Assembly: GCA_910584615.1 (NCBI GenBank)
Contig: CAJUAM010000031.1
Span: forward strand, 1-34,090
Origin: an uncultured Dorea sp.
Lineage (GTDB): Bacteria > Bacillota > Clostridia > Lachnospirales > Lachnospiraceae
Length of the DNA: 34,090 nucleotides
Direction: 5' to 3'
Positions 23,924 to 31,988 of the stretch are shown piece by piece (position 1 is the stretch's first letter; every line of letters begins with the position of its first letter). The notes under the pieces are model-generated. The model saw only the letters and a list, made by a program, of their open reading frames with translations, did not search any database and was not told where the DNA came from. Both the position numbers and the translations under genes were made by a program.

Positions 23924-25009
23924 ATGGATCAAGGAAAAGTTTCAAGAGTATTAAAGTCAATGGAGGAGAAAGGTGTACCGCAGATGATCATATCTGATCC
24001 GGTAGCCATCTTTTATCTGACAGGGAAATGGATTATTCCGGGGGAAAGATTACTGGCATTGTACTTGAATGTGAACGGTGATCATAAGCTTGTGATCAAT
24101 AAGCTGTTCCCGCAGGAAAAGGACTTGGGTGTAGAACTTGTATGGTATGATGACATTGAGGATGGCGTGGAGATCTTAAGCAGATTCGTAGAGAAGGATA
24201 AGGTTATGGGTATTGATAAGACATGGCCGGCAAGATTCCTGATCCGTCTGCAGGAGTTAGGCGGTGGAAGCAAGTTTGTGAATGGTTCTCCGATTCTTGA
24301 CTACATCCGTATGGTAAAGGATGAGAAGGAAAAAGAACTTATGAGAGAGTCTTCAAGACTTAACGACATTGCTATGGACAAGCTGATTCCGTGGGTAGCG
24401 AAGGGACTGACGGAGAAAGAACTGAACAATAAGATCCGTGAGATCTACAAAGAGCTTGGCTGCGAGGATGTATCCTTTGATCCGATTACAGCATATGCGA
24501 AAGGGGCTGCTGATCCGCATCACGTTACTGATGATTCTAAAGGCAAGCGCGGCGATTGCGTAATTCTTGACATCGGAGCTTTCAAGGATAACTATGCGTC
24601 AGATATGACAAGAACAGTATTTATCGGTGAAGTTTCAGACCGTGCGAAAGAGATCTATGATATCGTTGTTGAGGCGAACAGACGTGGTATTGAAGCTGCG
24701 AAGCCAGGTAACAGGATGTGCGATGTTGATCTTGCTGCAAGGAATTATATCGAAGAAAAGGGATATGGTAAATACTTTACACACAGGACCGGACATTCTA
24801 TCGGACTTGAGGATCATGAATTCGGAGATGTATCTTCTGTAAATGAGGATATCATTCAGGTTGGACAGTGCTTCTCTGTAGAGCCGGGTATTTATCTTGC
24901 AGATGAAGGCATCGGCGTGCGTATCGAAGATCTTGTGATTATTACAGAAGATGGCTGCGAAGTGCTGAATCATTATACAAAAGACCTGATCGTAGTACCG
25001 GAAGAGTAA
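23924..25009 (+). CDS. M24 family Xaa-Pro dipeptidase/aminopeptidase
   Basis: A 361-residue metallopeptidase of the creatinase/prolidase group. It has an N-terminal creatinase-like domain (about 1-130) and a C-terminal pita-bread domain with all five metal ligands: D216 (ILDIGA), D227 (SDMTRT), H291 (GHSIGLEDHE), E320 (VEPGIY) and E335 (RIEDLV). These enzymes remove an N-terminal residue before proline or split X-Pro dipeptides in the cytosol. Start choice: the promoter start site near 23862 and the GGGGTG ribosome binding site favour ATG at 23924; a longer frame from 23870 would add 18 unconserved residues. The gene stands alone between a promoter and a terminator. Confidence 0.93.
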   Translation: MDQGKVSRVLKSMEEKGVPQMIISDPVAIFYLTGKWIIPGERLLALYLNVNGDHKLVINKLFPQEKDLGVELVWYDDIEDGVEILSRFVEKDKVMGIDKTWPARFLIRLQELGGGSKFVNGSPILDYIRMVKDEKEKELMRESSRLNDIAMDKLIPWVAKGLTEKELNNKIREIYKELGCEDVSFDPITAYAKGAADPHHVTDDSKGKRGDCVILDIGAFKDNYASDMTRTVFIGEVSDRAKEIYDIVVEANRRGIEAAKPGNRMCDVDLAARNYIEEKGYGKYFTHRTGHSIGLEDHEFGDVSSVNEDIIQVGQCFSVEPGIYLADEGIGVRIEDLVIITEDGCEVLNHYTKDLIVVPEE

Positions 25010-25054
25010 GGATTAAAAAGACCTTATCATGACTACAGAAGTGTGAGAAAAAAA

Positions 25055-25092
25055 TATATGCACAGGGTTCAGAGATGTCCCTGTGCATTTTC
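25055..25092. terminator. Bidirectional terminator between peptidase and histidine kinase genes
   Basis: A perfect 10-bp stem ATGCACAGGG (25058-25067) with CCCTGTGCAT (25079-25088) has an 11-nt loop. It is followed by TTTTCT on the plus strand. On the minus strand the arm is followed by ATATTTTTTTCTC (complement of the A-rich stretch 25046-25057). It serves both convergent genes. Confidence 0.9.
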
Positions 25093-26498
25093 TATGCTTT
25101 GGGAAGAGAGAAGATAAATTCAGTTCCGACTCCTTCCGTGCTGATCACATTGATATTTTCACCGTGAGCCTGCACTGCTTCTTTGACAATAGCAAGCCCT
25201 AAGCCGGTTCCCTTTTTGTCTTTGCCGCGTGAAAGGTCTGTTTTATAAAAACGTTCCCATATCTTATTTAATGCATTTCTCGGTATACCCGGACCTTCAT
25301 CCTTCACAGATGTATAGATCTTATCTCCGCGCTCTGTCGTTTCAATTGTAATGGAAGATTCCGGATCACTGAATTTGATCGCATTGTCTAAAAGGTTATA
25401 AAGTACTTGCTGCAGCTTTCTTTTATCAGCTATCGTTTCCAAATGCTTGGTAGCAAAGACCAGTTCAATGGAAATCTTTTTTTCGGTGCAGGTACCTTCG
25501 AAGGAAGCGGCGACATTTTTGATCATTTCATGTATGTCAAATTTTTCCCTGTTCAGGAGAAGATTTTTTGTATCAAACTCGTTCAAAGTAAGAAGATCCT
25601 GTGTAAGATCTGTCAGCCGCTCTGTCTCAAATAATATGATCTTCAGATATTTTTCATGAAGGCTTTGAGGGATCGTCCCGTCAGCCATTGCCTCTACATA
25701 TCCTTTGATAGAAGTAAGAGGAGAACGGAAGTCATGGGATACATTTGCCACAAATTTTTTCTGATAATCTTCCATATCCCGAAGCTGTGAGGACATGTAG
25801 TTTAAGGAAGCAGAAAGATAGCCCATCTCATCCTGCGTATTTACCGGAATTTCATAGTCCAGATTGCCGGAAGCATATTGTGTCGCGGCTTCTGTGATCT
25901 TACTGAGAGGAAGATATACAAAGAAGCGGAAGGCCAAAAGTATCATGAAAGACAGCACATAGATGACAGTGACAGTAATGTAGATTGTCCGCAGGAATAA
26001 ATCTTCCATATACTGCGTGTCAGACAGGTCCTTATGAATCAGAAGATAACCTTCCGGAGAATATTCGTAAATAACAGGCGCGATCACAGTAATCATATCT
26101 TCCGCAAAATATCCGTGGTAATCACTGACAGAGTATTGTGAATTGCCGATTTCTGCAGGGTTGAAGTCATCAATCTGGTAAGGGGCAAGAGGATACCGGT
26201 CAGGCTGGGCGCATGTAATGAGTCCGCCCTCCCGGTTGACGAACCAGACTGCCGCATCCAGATGTGCCTTCATTCCGTCAAGCTGTGTATGAACATTATA
26301 CAGGGAAACCTGTTCGGAAAAGTATTTTGGCAGGTAGTCCGTGGCTACCAGATTTGCTTCTTTGTATAGATTTGAGGCGATAGCCCGGTTTAAAGGGGAA
26401 GAAAATAAGCCGGTAGCCAGAGCACCTACAGTAAAGATGCTTAGGAAGCCGAAAATAAAGTATATAATGATGAACTTTAAGTATAAAGTGCTTTTCAT
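25092..26498 (-). CDS. Sensor histidine kinase (two-component system)
   Basis: A 468-residue membrane histidine kinase. The first membrane helix is at residues 8-30, followed by an extracytoplasmic sensor domain at about 31-168 and a second helix at about 170-195. The HAMP linker is at 196-250. The HisKA domain carries phosphoacceptor H255 in ANVSHDFRSPLTSIKGY, and the HATPase_c domain has the N box around N372 (LLDNAIKFSD), the GPGIP box and GTGLGLAIVKEAV. The architecture is close to WalK/PhoR-type kinases without a PAS domain. It is 25 bp after its response regulator gene in one leftward unit with mutS2. The ribosome binding site AAAGGGG is rather far (about 14 nt) from the ATG. The signal is not known. 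Confidence 0.94.
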   Translation of the reverse strand: MKSTLYLKFIIIYFIFGFLSIFTVGALATGLFSSPLNRAIASNLYKEANLVATDYLPKYFSEQVSLYNVHTQLDGMKAHLDAAVWFVNREGGLITCAQPDRYPLAPYQIDDFNPAEIGNSQYSVSDYHGYFAEDMITVIAPVIYEYSPEGYLLIHKDLSDTQYMEDLFLRTIYITVTVIYVLSFMILLAFRFFVYLPLSKITEAATQYASGNLDYEIPVNTQDEMGYLSASLNYMSSQLRDMEDYQKKFVANVSHDFRSPLTSIKGYVEAMADGTIPQSLHEKYLKIILFETERLTDLTQDLLTLNEFDTKNLLLNREKFDIHEMIKNVAASFEGTCTEKKISIELVFATKHLETIADKRKLQQVLYNLLDNAIKFSDPESSITIETTERGDKIYTSVKDEGPGIPRNALNKIWERFYKTDLSRGKDKKGTGLGLAIVKEAVQAHGENINVISTEGVGTEFIFSLPKA

Positions 26499-26523
26499 AG
26501 ACTTATCTATATCCCCTTTATCT

Positions 26524-27228
26524 TTATTTTACTTCGAATTTATAGCCGATCCCCCATACTGTGCTTAAGCTCCATCCGCCATGGTCCTTTATTTTTTCGC
26601 GCAGCCGTTTGATATGGACATCTACAGTACGGGTGTCTCCTATGTACTCATATCCCCATATCTGGTCTAAGAGTTGTTCACGTGTGAATACCTGATTCGG
26701 GGAGGAGGCAAGGAAATATAAAAGCTCCAGCTCCTTTGGCGGCATCTCTACATTCCGGTTATCAACAATAACAGAATAGTTTGTCAGGTTCACGGTAAGT
26801 CCCGGATATTCTACGCATTTCCCTTTGTCAGCAGAAAGGGACTCTGCTTTTGGTACAGCGTGATAGCGCCGAAGCACTGCTTTGACACGGGCAACCATCT
26901 CTTTTGAATCAAAAGGTTTCATAATGTAGTCATCTGCTCCGAGCTCCAGACCAAGAACTTTGTCAAAAATCTCGCCTTTGGCGGAGAGCATGATGATAGG
27001 TACGTTAGAGCGGGTACGAAGTTCACGGCACACCTGATAGCCGTCAATACCCGGCAGCATGAGATCAAGAAGTATCAAATTCGGCTGGTAGGTGTCGTAT
27101 GCTACCAGCGCCTGCTCTCCATCATTGACTGCCATAGTGTCAAAGCACTCTTTCGTCAGATAGAGAGAGATAAGCTCCGCAATATTTTCATCATCATCTA
27201 CAATTAATATTTTTTGTTTGTTTACCAT
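26524..27228 (-). CDS. Response regulator, OmpR/PhoB family
   Basis: A 234-residue DNA-binding response regulator. The receiver domain (1-118) shows the acidic pair in ILIVDDDEN, phosphoacceptor D55 in LILLDLMLPG, and the conserved lysine in DDYIMKPF. The C-terminal winged helix (about 135-232) has the typical FTREQLLDQIWGYEYIGDTR core ending in VDVHIKRLREKI. Start choice: ATG at 27228 follows GGAGGAAT, which itself overlaps an earlier ATG at 27240; the later start is better spaced. The mutS2 stop codon is immediately adjacent, so translational coupling is likely. Its partner is the histidine kinase that follows. Confidence 0.95.
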   Translation of the reverse strand: MVNKQKILIVDDDENIAELISLYLTKECFDTMAVNDGEQALVAYDTYQPNLILLDLMLPGIDGYQVCRELRTRSNVPIIMLSAKGEIFDKVLGLELGADDYIMKPFDSKEMVARVKAVLRRYHAVPKAESLSADKGKCVEYPGLTVNLTNYSVIVDNRNVEMPPKELELLYFLASSPNQVFTREQLLDQIWGYEYIGDTRTVDVHIKRLREKIKDHGGWSLSTVWGIGYKFEVK

Positions 27229-27240
27229 ATATTCCTCCAT

Positions 27241-29616
27241 CTATTTTAACTCAGCTATTGTTACGCCTGCATCACCTTCGCCGAAAGCGCCGAGACGAAA
27301 AGACTTAACATGCTTCTGACGCTTCAGATAAGTATGGATACCTGAACGAAGCGCGCCGGTACCTTTGCCGTGTACAATGCGGACAGAACTTAAATGCGCG
27401 AGACTTGCGTCATCAAGATATTTGTCAAGCTCAGCAATGGCTTCGTCGACGGTTTTGCCGAGAAGATTGATTTCTGTGCTGACAGAGAGGGCTTTGTTCA
27501 TCTTTACTTTTCCCTTTCTCGTCTGGTTAACATTTTTTCGCAGATAAGAGGGAGTCTCTTCGATGATTTCCAGGTCAGAGATGTGAACCTGTGAACGCAG
27601 AATTCCCATCTGAACAGTTAGATTTCCTTTGGAATCCGGCAGTGAAGAGACTGTTCCATTTAGGTTCATGCTAAGTACCCGGACAGATTCCCCAAGCTTA
27701 AAATCGCTTGCCTTATGCTGTCTGTGAGGCCTGGCAGTCTCTTTTGCCATGCCAGAGCGGGCAGCTTCCATTTTTTTTCGGATTTTTTCACGCTCTTTTT
27801 CCATCTCAGAGACAGAAATATTCTCCTTGCCGAATTTGTGAAAGTTGCGCAGTGTCTCATCGGCAGTTTCCTTTGCTTCTGACAATATATTATGGGCCTT
27901 TTCATGAGCCTCTCTTATGATACGCTCTTTCTGCTCGTCCAGTTTTTCTTTCTTTTTCTTAGCTTCTTGTTTCAGTGCTTCCAGTTCCCGCTTATAAGCA
28001 GCTATTTCAGACTGTTCCCTTTCGATGGTCAGGCGGCTGGACTCAAGATCTGTCAGAAGGTCTTCAAAAGATTCATCCTGCTCGCTGAGCTGTGTTTTTG
28101 CAGCATCGATAATTTCTTGCGGAAGTCCTAATTTTCCTGCTATAGCAAATGCATTGCTCTTCCCCGGTATACCGATCAAGAGATGGTAAGTAGGCCGCAG
28201 TGTTTCTACATTGAATTCACAGCAGGCATTTTCTACCCCTTCCGTAGAAAGAGCATACACTTTGAGCTCACTGTAATGGGTGGTAGCCATTGTACGGATA
28301 CCGCGCAGATGAAGGTGATTTAAAATAGCAGTGGCAAGAGCAGCACCTTCTGTCGGATCTGTTCCGGCTCCCAACTCATCAAAAAGTACAAGTGAATGCT
28401 CATCTACATGTTCCAGAAATGAGACAATATTTGTCATATGGGAGGAAAAGGTGCTAAGGCTCTGTTCAATGCTCTGCTCATCACCTATATCTGCGTATAC
28501 ATCATGGAATACGGCCAGTTCGGAACGGTCAAGTGCCGGTATATGGAGACCGGCCTGTCCCATCAGCGTGAACAGTCCTACAGTCTTTAAAGATACCGTC
28601 TTTCCTCCGGTGTTCGGGCCTGTGACGATCAGAAGGTCAAAAGTATCTCCCAGGGTCACAGTAATAGGAACGACAGTTTTTCGTTCAAGCAGAGGATGGC
28701 GTCCTTCCCGTATATGGATTCGCCCTTCTGTATTAAAGATAGGCATGCTTGCATTCATATCAAGAGCCAGAGCTCCTTTGGCAAATATAAAGTCAAGTTC
28801 CGAAAGAATCGAGTAATCACTTCGGATCGTATCTGTATATTCGGCCGCGTCCGCGCTCAGCCGCGCGAGAATCACCTGGATTTCTTCTTGCTCTTTGGCA
28901 TAGAGCTCTTTTAAATCATTGTTCAGCTTTACTACAGACATCGGCTCAATAAAAAGAGTGGAGCCGGTGGAGGACTGGTCATGGATCATACCAGGAACCT
29001 GACTTCTGTACTCTGCTTTTACAGGGATACAATAGCGGTCGCCGCGCATGGTAATGATTGAGTCTTGTAGATAGGTCCTTAAAGAGCCGTTCACCAAACC
29101 AGTAAGGGTAGAATGTACCCGATCATTCATCTGAGCGATCGAGCGGCGGATATGCTTTAGGTTGGAGCTGGAATCGTCGCTGATCTCATCATCCTCCAGA
29201 ATACATCTGCGGATCTCTGCGGACAAGGGGGTTACCGGTTCAAGCCGTGAAAAGTAAATATCAAGGCAGTCGGGTATCTCATCAGTATTGTCGCTGCGCC
29301 CGTAAGACTTTGCGCGTCCTGCGCATTCTAAAAGTTTGCAGATGCGGAGAAGTTCGCTGGTTCCGAGACTGCCTGCGATCTCCAGCCGTTTTAAGGAATC
29401 ATTGACTGGGGCACAGCCGCTGAAAGAGGGCCGCCCCTTTTTTACAATTCTGGAAAATGCAGCCGAGGTCTGTTCCTGGGCAGTCTGGATTTCTTCAACA
29501 ACAGTCTTTGGCTTTAGTTTTTTACAGCGTTCCCTGCCGCTGAAAGAAGAAGCATGTTCCATAAGGAAATCTATGATTTTGTTATATTCTAACTTTATTA
29601 ATGTCTTTTTGTTCAT
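27241..29616 (-). CDS. mutS2: MutS2 family ATPase with Smr domain
   Basis: A 791-residue MutS2 (normal length about 780-790). There is no mismatch-recognition domain I. The core and lever region comes first, then the ATPase with Walker A TGPNTGGKT at 332-340, the Walker B segment LVLFDELGAGTDPTEGAAL, and TTHYSELK. A long coiled-coil rich in Lys/Glu (about 520-625) follows, then a KOW-like segment. The C-terminal Smr nuclease-like domain (about 710-791) contains LLGKTVDEA and VHGKGTGALR. Earlier work linked MutS2 to suppression of recombination; in Bacillus subtilis it senses collided ribosomes and splits them. A weak AAAGG precedes the ATG. It heads the unit with the two-component genes. Confidence 0.96.
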   Translation of the reverse strand: MNKKTLIKLEYNKIIDFLMEHASSFSGRERCKKLKPKTVVEEIQTAQEQTSAAFSRIVKKGRPSFSGCAPVNDSLKRLEIAGSLGTSELLRICKLLECAGRAKSYGRSDNTDEIPDCLDIYFSRLEPVTPLSAEIRRCILEDDEISDDSSSNLKHIRRSIAQMNDRVHSTLTGLVNGSLRTYLQDSIITMRGDRYCIPVKAEYRSQVPGMIHDQSSTGSTLFIEPMSVVKLNNDLKELYAKEQEEIQVILARLSADAAEYTDTIRSDYSILSELDFIFAKGALALDMNASMPIFNTEGRIHIREGRHPLLERKTVVPITVTLGDTFDLLIVTGPNTGGKTVSLKTVGLFTLMGQAGLHIPALDRSELAVFHDVYADIGDEQSIEQSLSTFSSHMTNIVSFLEHVDEHSLVLFDELGAGTDPTEGAALATAILNHLHLRGIRTMATTHYSELKVYALSTEGVENACCEFNVETLRPTYHLLIGIPGKSNAFAIAGKLGLPQEIIDAAKTQLSEQDESFEDLLTDLESSRLTIEREQSEIAAYKRELEALKQEAKKKKEKLDEQKERIIREAHEKAHNILSEAKETADETLRNFHKFGKENISVSEMEKEREKIRKKMEAARSGMAKETARPHRQHKASDFKLGESVRVLSMNLNGTVSSLPDSKGNLTVQMGILRSQVHISDLEIIEETPSYLRKNVNQTRKGKVKMNKALSVSTEINLLGKTVDEAIAELDKYLDDASLAHLSSVRIVHGKGTGALRSGIHTYLKRQKHVKSFRLGAFGEGDAGVTIAELK

Positions 29617-29687
29617 ATATACACCAAACCTTTCATCTGTACCGTTTTTATTTTACCTTATTTACCTTATAAAGAAAAGGATAAATA

Positions 29688-29716
29688 TTGAACATTTGCA
29701 GGCTTTCATGTATACT
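29688..29716 (+). promoter_or_regulatory. Promoter of the HtrA-like / YhaM-like / methyltransferase unit
   Basis: TTGAAC at 29688-29693 and TATACT at 29711-29716 are separated by 17 bp, about 25 bp upstream of the ribosome binding site AAAGGAGAG at 29731-29739. It is divergent from mutS2. Confidence 0.75.
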
Positions 29717-29748
29717 AATAGAAGGATTGCAAAGGAGAGCGTGCATCG

Positions 29749-31032
29749 ATGGAAGAGAAGAATATTCCACAGGAAGAGCTGGACGGGGAAAAGGGGCGCG
29801 AAGAGTATTCTTTTTTACAAGAAGTGATTAAGGATGAAACTGTCAGCATAAAAAGGCTGAAAGGTAGGATTTTGCGGCTTCTGGGCAGCGGAATTGTCTT
29901 CGGCGTGGCGGCCAGCGTTGTTTTTTGCATACTTACTCCATGGTTTGAAGCCCGTTTTCATAACAATCCTGCCCAGGTTGAGATTCCGAAAGATGAAGAA
30001 GAGCAGCCGCAGCCTGAAAGTGAACCGGCAGAAGGGGAAAAAGAAAAGGAAAAGAAGGAATCTGAGGAAGAAAGCTATTGTCGGATGCTTCAGACTTTGA
30101 ATACGGAGGCGATACAGGTAAAGCGGGGAATTGTAACCGTAGGAAAGTCCTCTGATGAAGAAAAGAAAGAACAGATGATGGGGGGCACAACAGGGATTCT
30201 TGTTGCTGACAATGGACGTGAATTGCTGATCCTTTCAGATATTGTATCAGCGAAAGAAGGAGAGCATATTGCGGTGACATTTCCGGACGGGAGTATCCAT
30301 GCCGCATCTGAGAAGATGAGAGATCCGAATCTTGGTCTGTGTGTATATGCGGTTTTGAGAGAAAAAATTGATAAGACGACGTGGTCAGGGATTGAGATTG
30401 CAGAGATCGGCAATTCCAATCTGGTGAATATCGGGGATACAGTGATTGTTCTCGGCAGACCTTATGGTACAGATGATGCGTCAGGGTATGGCGTAGTTGC
30501 TGTAGATAAAGAATATGTAGAGCTGGCAGACGGAGTTTTCCGGCTTATAAGCACGAACATTACTGGGAATGATAAAGGAAGCGGCGCTATATTTAACCGC
30601 CGCGGACAACTGGTTGGAGTGATCAGTCAGTCGGTTCTTGGTATGGAAGGAAACCGGAGGGTCATCGGGTATGGTATTTCGGATATTAAAAGTATCATAG
30701 AGCTTTTATCAAATGGTTCCGCTATTCCGTATACGGGAATCTGCGGAATGGATGTGACGGAGGAGCTTAATGAAAAAGGAATGCCGCAGGGAATATATGT
30801 CAAGGAAGTAGAGCCGGATTCACCGGCTATGGCGGCAGGTATCCAGAGTGGTGATGTAATCATTGGGATAGAGGGGCAGAATATCATCAGTCTGTCTAAT
30901 TATCACAGTATACTGGTACATAAGAAAGTAGGAACGCAGCTTATACTCCAGGGCTTAAGACAGGGGGCCGGGGATGAATATGTGGATATCGACTTTAATG
31001 TTACCGTTGGAAGCAGAATAAAGACTAAATAG
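29749..31032 (+). CDS. Membrane-anchored HtrA-like PDZ protein, probable pseudoprotease
   Basis: A 427-residue protein with a cytoplasmic N-terminus (1-42), one membrane helix at about 45-64, a Glu/Lys/Pro-rich linker (75-110), a trypsin-like double barrel (about 120-320) and one PDZ domain (about 325-415, with GIYVKEVEPDSPAMAAGIQSGDVI, core SPAMAAGIQSGD). In active HtrA/DegP proteins the triad sits in TNxHV, DxxxDLAVL and GNSGGP. Here the first motif reads LILSDIVSA (no histidine), the second DPNLGLCVY (Gly at 196 where Asp is expected), and only S278 in GSGA survives. It is therefore probably inactive as a protease and may act as a PDZ-mediated scaffold or chaperone at the membrane. It is first gene of a three-gene unit. 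Confidence 0.87.
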   Translation: MEEKNIPQEELDGEKGREEYSFLQEVIKDETVSIKRLKGRILRLLGSGIVFGVAASVVFCILTPWFEARFHNNPAQVEIPKDEEEQPQPESEPAEGEKEKEKKESEEESYCRMLQTLNTEAIQVKRGIVTVGKSSDEEKKEQMMGGTTGILVADNGRELLILSDIVSAKEGEHIAVTFPDGSIHAASEKMRDPNLGLCVYAVLREKIDKTTWSGIEIAEIGNSNLVNIGDTVIVLGRPYGTDDASGYGVVAVDKEYVELADGVFRLISTNITGNDKGSGAIFNRRGQLVGVISQSVLGMEGNRRVIGYGISDIKSIIELLSNGSAIPYTGICGMDVTEELNEKGMPQGIYVKEVEPDSPAMAAGIQSGDVIIGIEGQNIISLSNYHSILVHKKVGTQLILQGLRQGAGDEYVDIDFNVTVGSRIKTK

Positions 31033-31044
31033 AAAGGCATGAAT

Positions 31045-31986
31045 ATGAGATATATCAATACTCTTGTTGAGGGAGAAACAATACGGAATATATATCTTTG
31101 CAAAGGAAAACGCTCTGCAGAGACAAGAAATGGAAAGCCATATGACAATTTGATCTTACAGGATAAGACAGGAACGCTTGATGGAAAGGTCTGGGATCCT
31201 AATTCGGGAGGGATTGCGGATTATGCAGAAAATGATTTTATAGAGGTCTTTGGGGATGTTATTACATATAATAACAATCTTCAGCTTAATATCCGGCAGA
31301 TCAGAAAGGCAGTGGAGGGAGAGTACGCGCCGGCCGACTATATGCCTACTACGGAAAAAAATACGGATGGCATGTACAGGGAACTTCTCGGTTATATTGA
31401 GAGAATCGGTAATCCGTATCTAAGGCAGACGGTTGAGTTTTATTTCGTAAAGAATGAAGCATTTGTAAAAAAATTCAAGGTGCATTCTGCTGCTAAGAGT
31501 GTCCATCACGGATTCTCCGGCGGGCTTTTAGAGCATACACTGAGTGTAGTGAAGTTCTGCGAGTACATGACGGGAGCATATCCCATACTCAACGGGGATC
31601 TTCTTATTACGGCGGCTATTTGTCATGATATCGGTAAGATAAGGGAGTTGTCTGCATTTCCTGAAAATGATTACACAGATGATGGTCAGCTTTTAGGTCA
31701 TATTGTGATCGGCGTTGAGATGATAAGTGAGGCGGTAAGAAGTATTCCGGATTTCCCGGAAAGACTTGCAAGTGAGCTGAAGCATTGTATCATTGCGCAT
31801 CACGGTGAATTAGAGTATGGCTCACCGAAAAAACCTGCGTTAGCTGAAGCGCTGGCTTTGAATTTTGCGGATTGCGCAGATGCCAAGCTGCAGACACTGA
31901 CAGAGATATTCAAAGATAAGAATAGTAATGACTGGCTGGGGTATAACCGGTTGTTTGAGTCAAATCTTAGAAAGACTGTGATTTAA
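31045..31986 (+). CDS. YhaM-like 3'-5' exoribonuclease (OB fold plus HD domain)
   Basis: A protein of 313 residues, matching Bacillus YhaM in length and order. An N-terminal OB-fold nucleic-acid-binding domain at about 10-95 (NLILQDKTGTLDGKVWD) is followed by a linker and an HD phosphohydrolase domain at about 148-300. Metal-site elements are H164 in GGLLEHTLSV, the H194-D195 pair in ICHDIGKI, and later histidines in GHIVIG and IIAHHGELEYGS. YhaM trims RNA and single-stranded DNA from the 3' end using Mn2+. Start choice: ATG at 31039 is only one base after AGAAAGG, so ATG at 31045 (seven bases) is preferred. It lies between the HtrA-like gene and the rRNA methyltransferase gene. Confidence 0.88.
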   Translation: MRYINTLVEGETIRNIYLCKGKRSAETRNGKPYDNLILQDKTGTLDGKVWDPNSGGIADYAENDFIEVFGDVITYNNNLQLNIRQIRKAVEGEYAPADYMPTTEKNTDGMYRELLGYIERIGNPYLRQTVEFYFVKNEAFVKKFKVHSAAKSVHHGFSGGLLEHTLSVVKFCEYMTGAYPILNGDLLITAAICHDIGKIRELSAFPENDYTDDGQLLGHIVIGVEMISEAVRSIPDFPERLASELKHCIIAHHGELEYGSPKKPALAEALALNFADCADAKLQTLTEIFKDKNSNDWLGYNRLFESNLRKTVI

Positions 31987-31988
31987 AA

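Noticed and set aside
28331..28816. 161-codon plus-strand open frame within mutS2
   Set aside because: It is antisense to the conserved ATPase domain, with Ser/Arg-rich composition typical of a shadow frame and no ribosome binding site.
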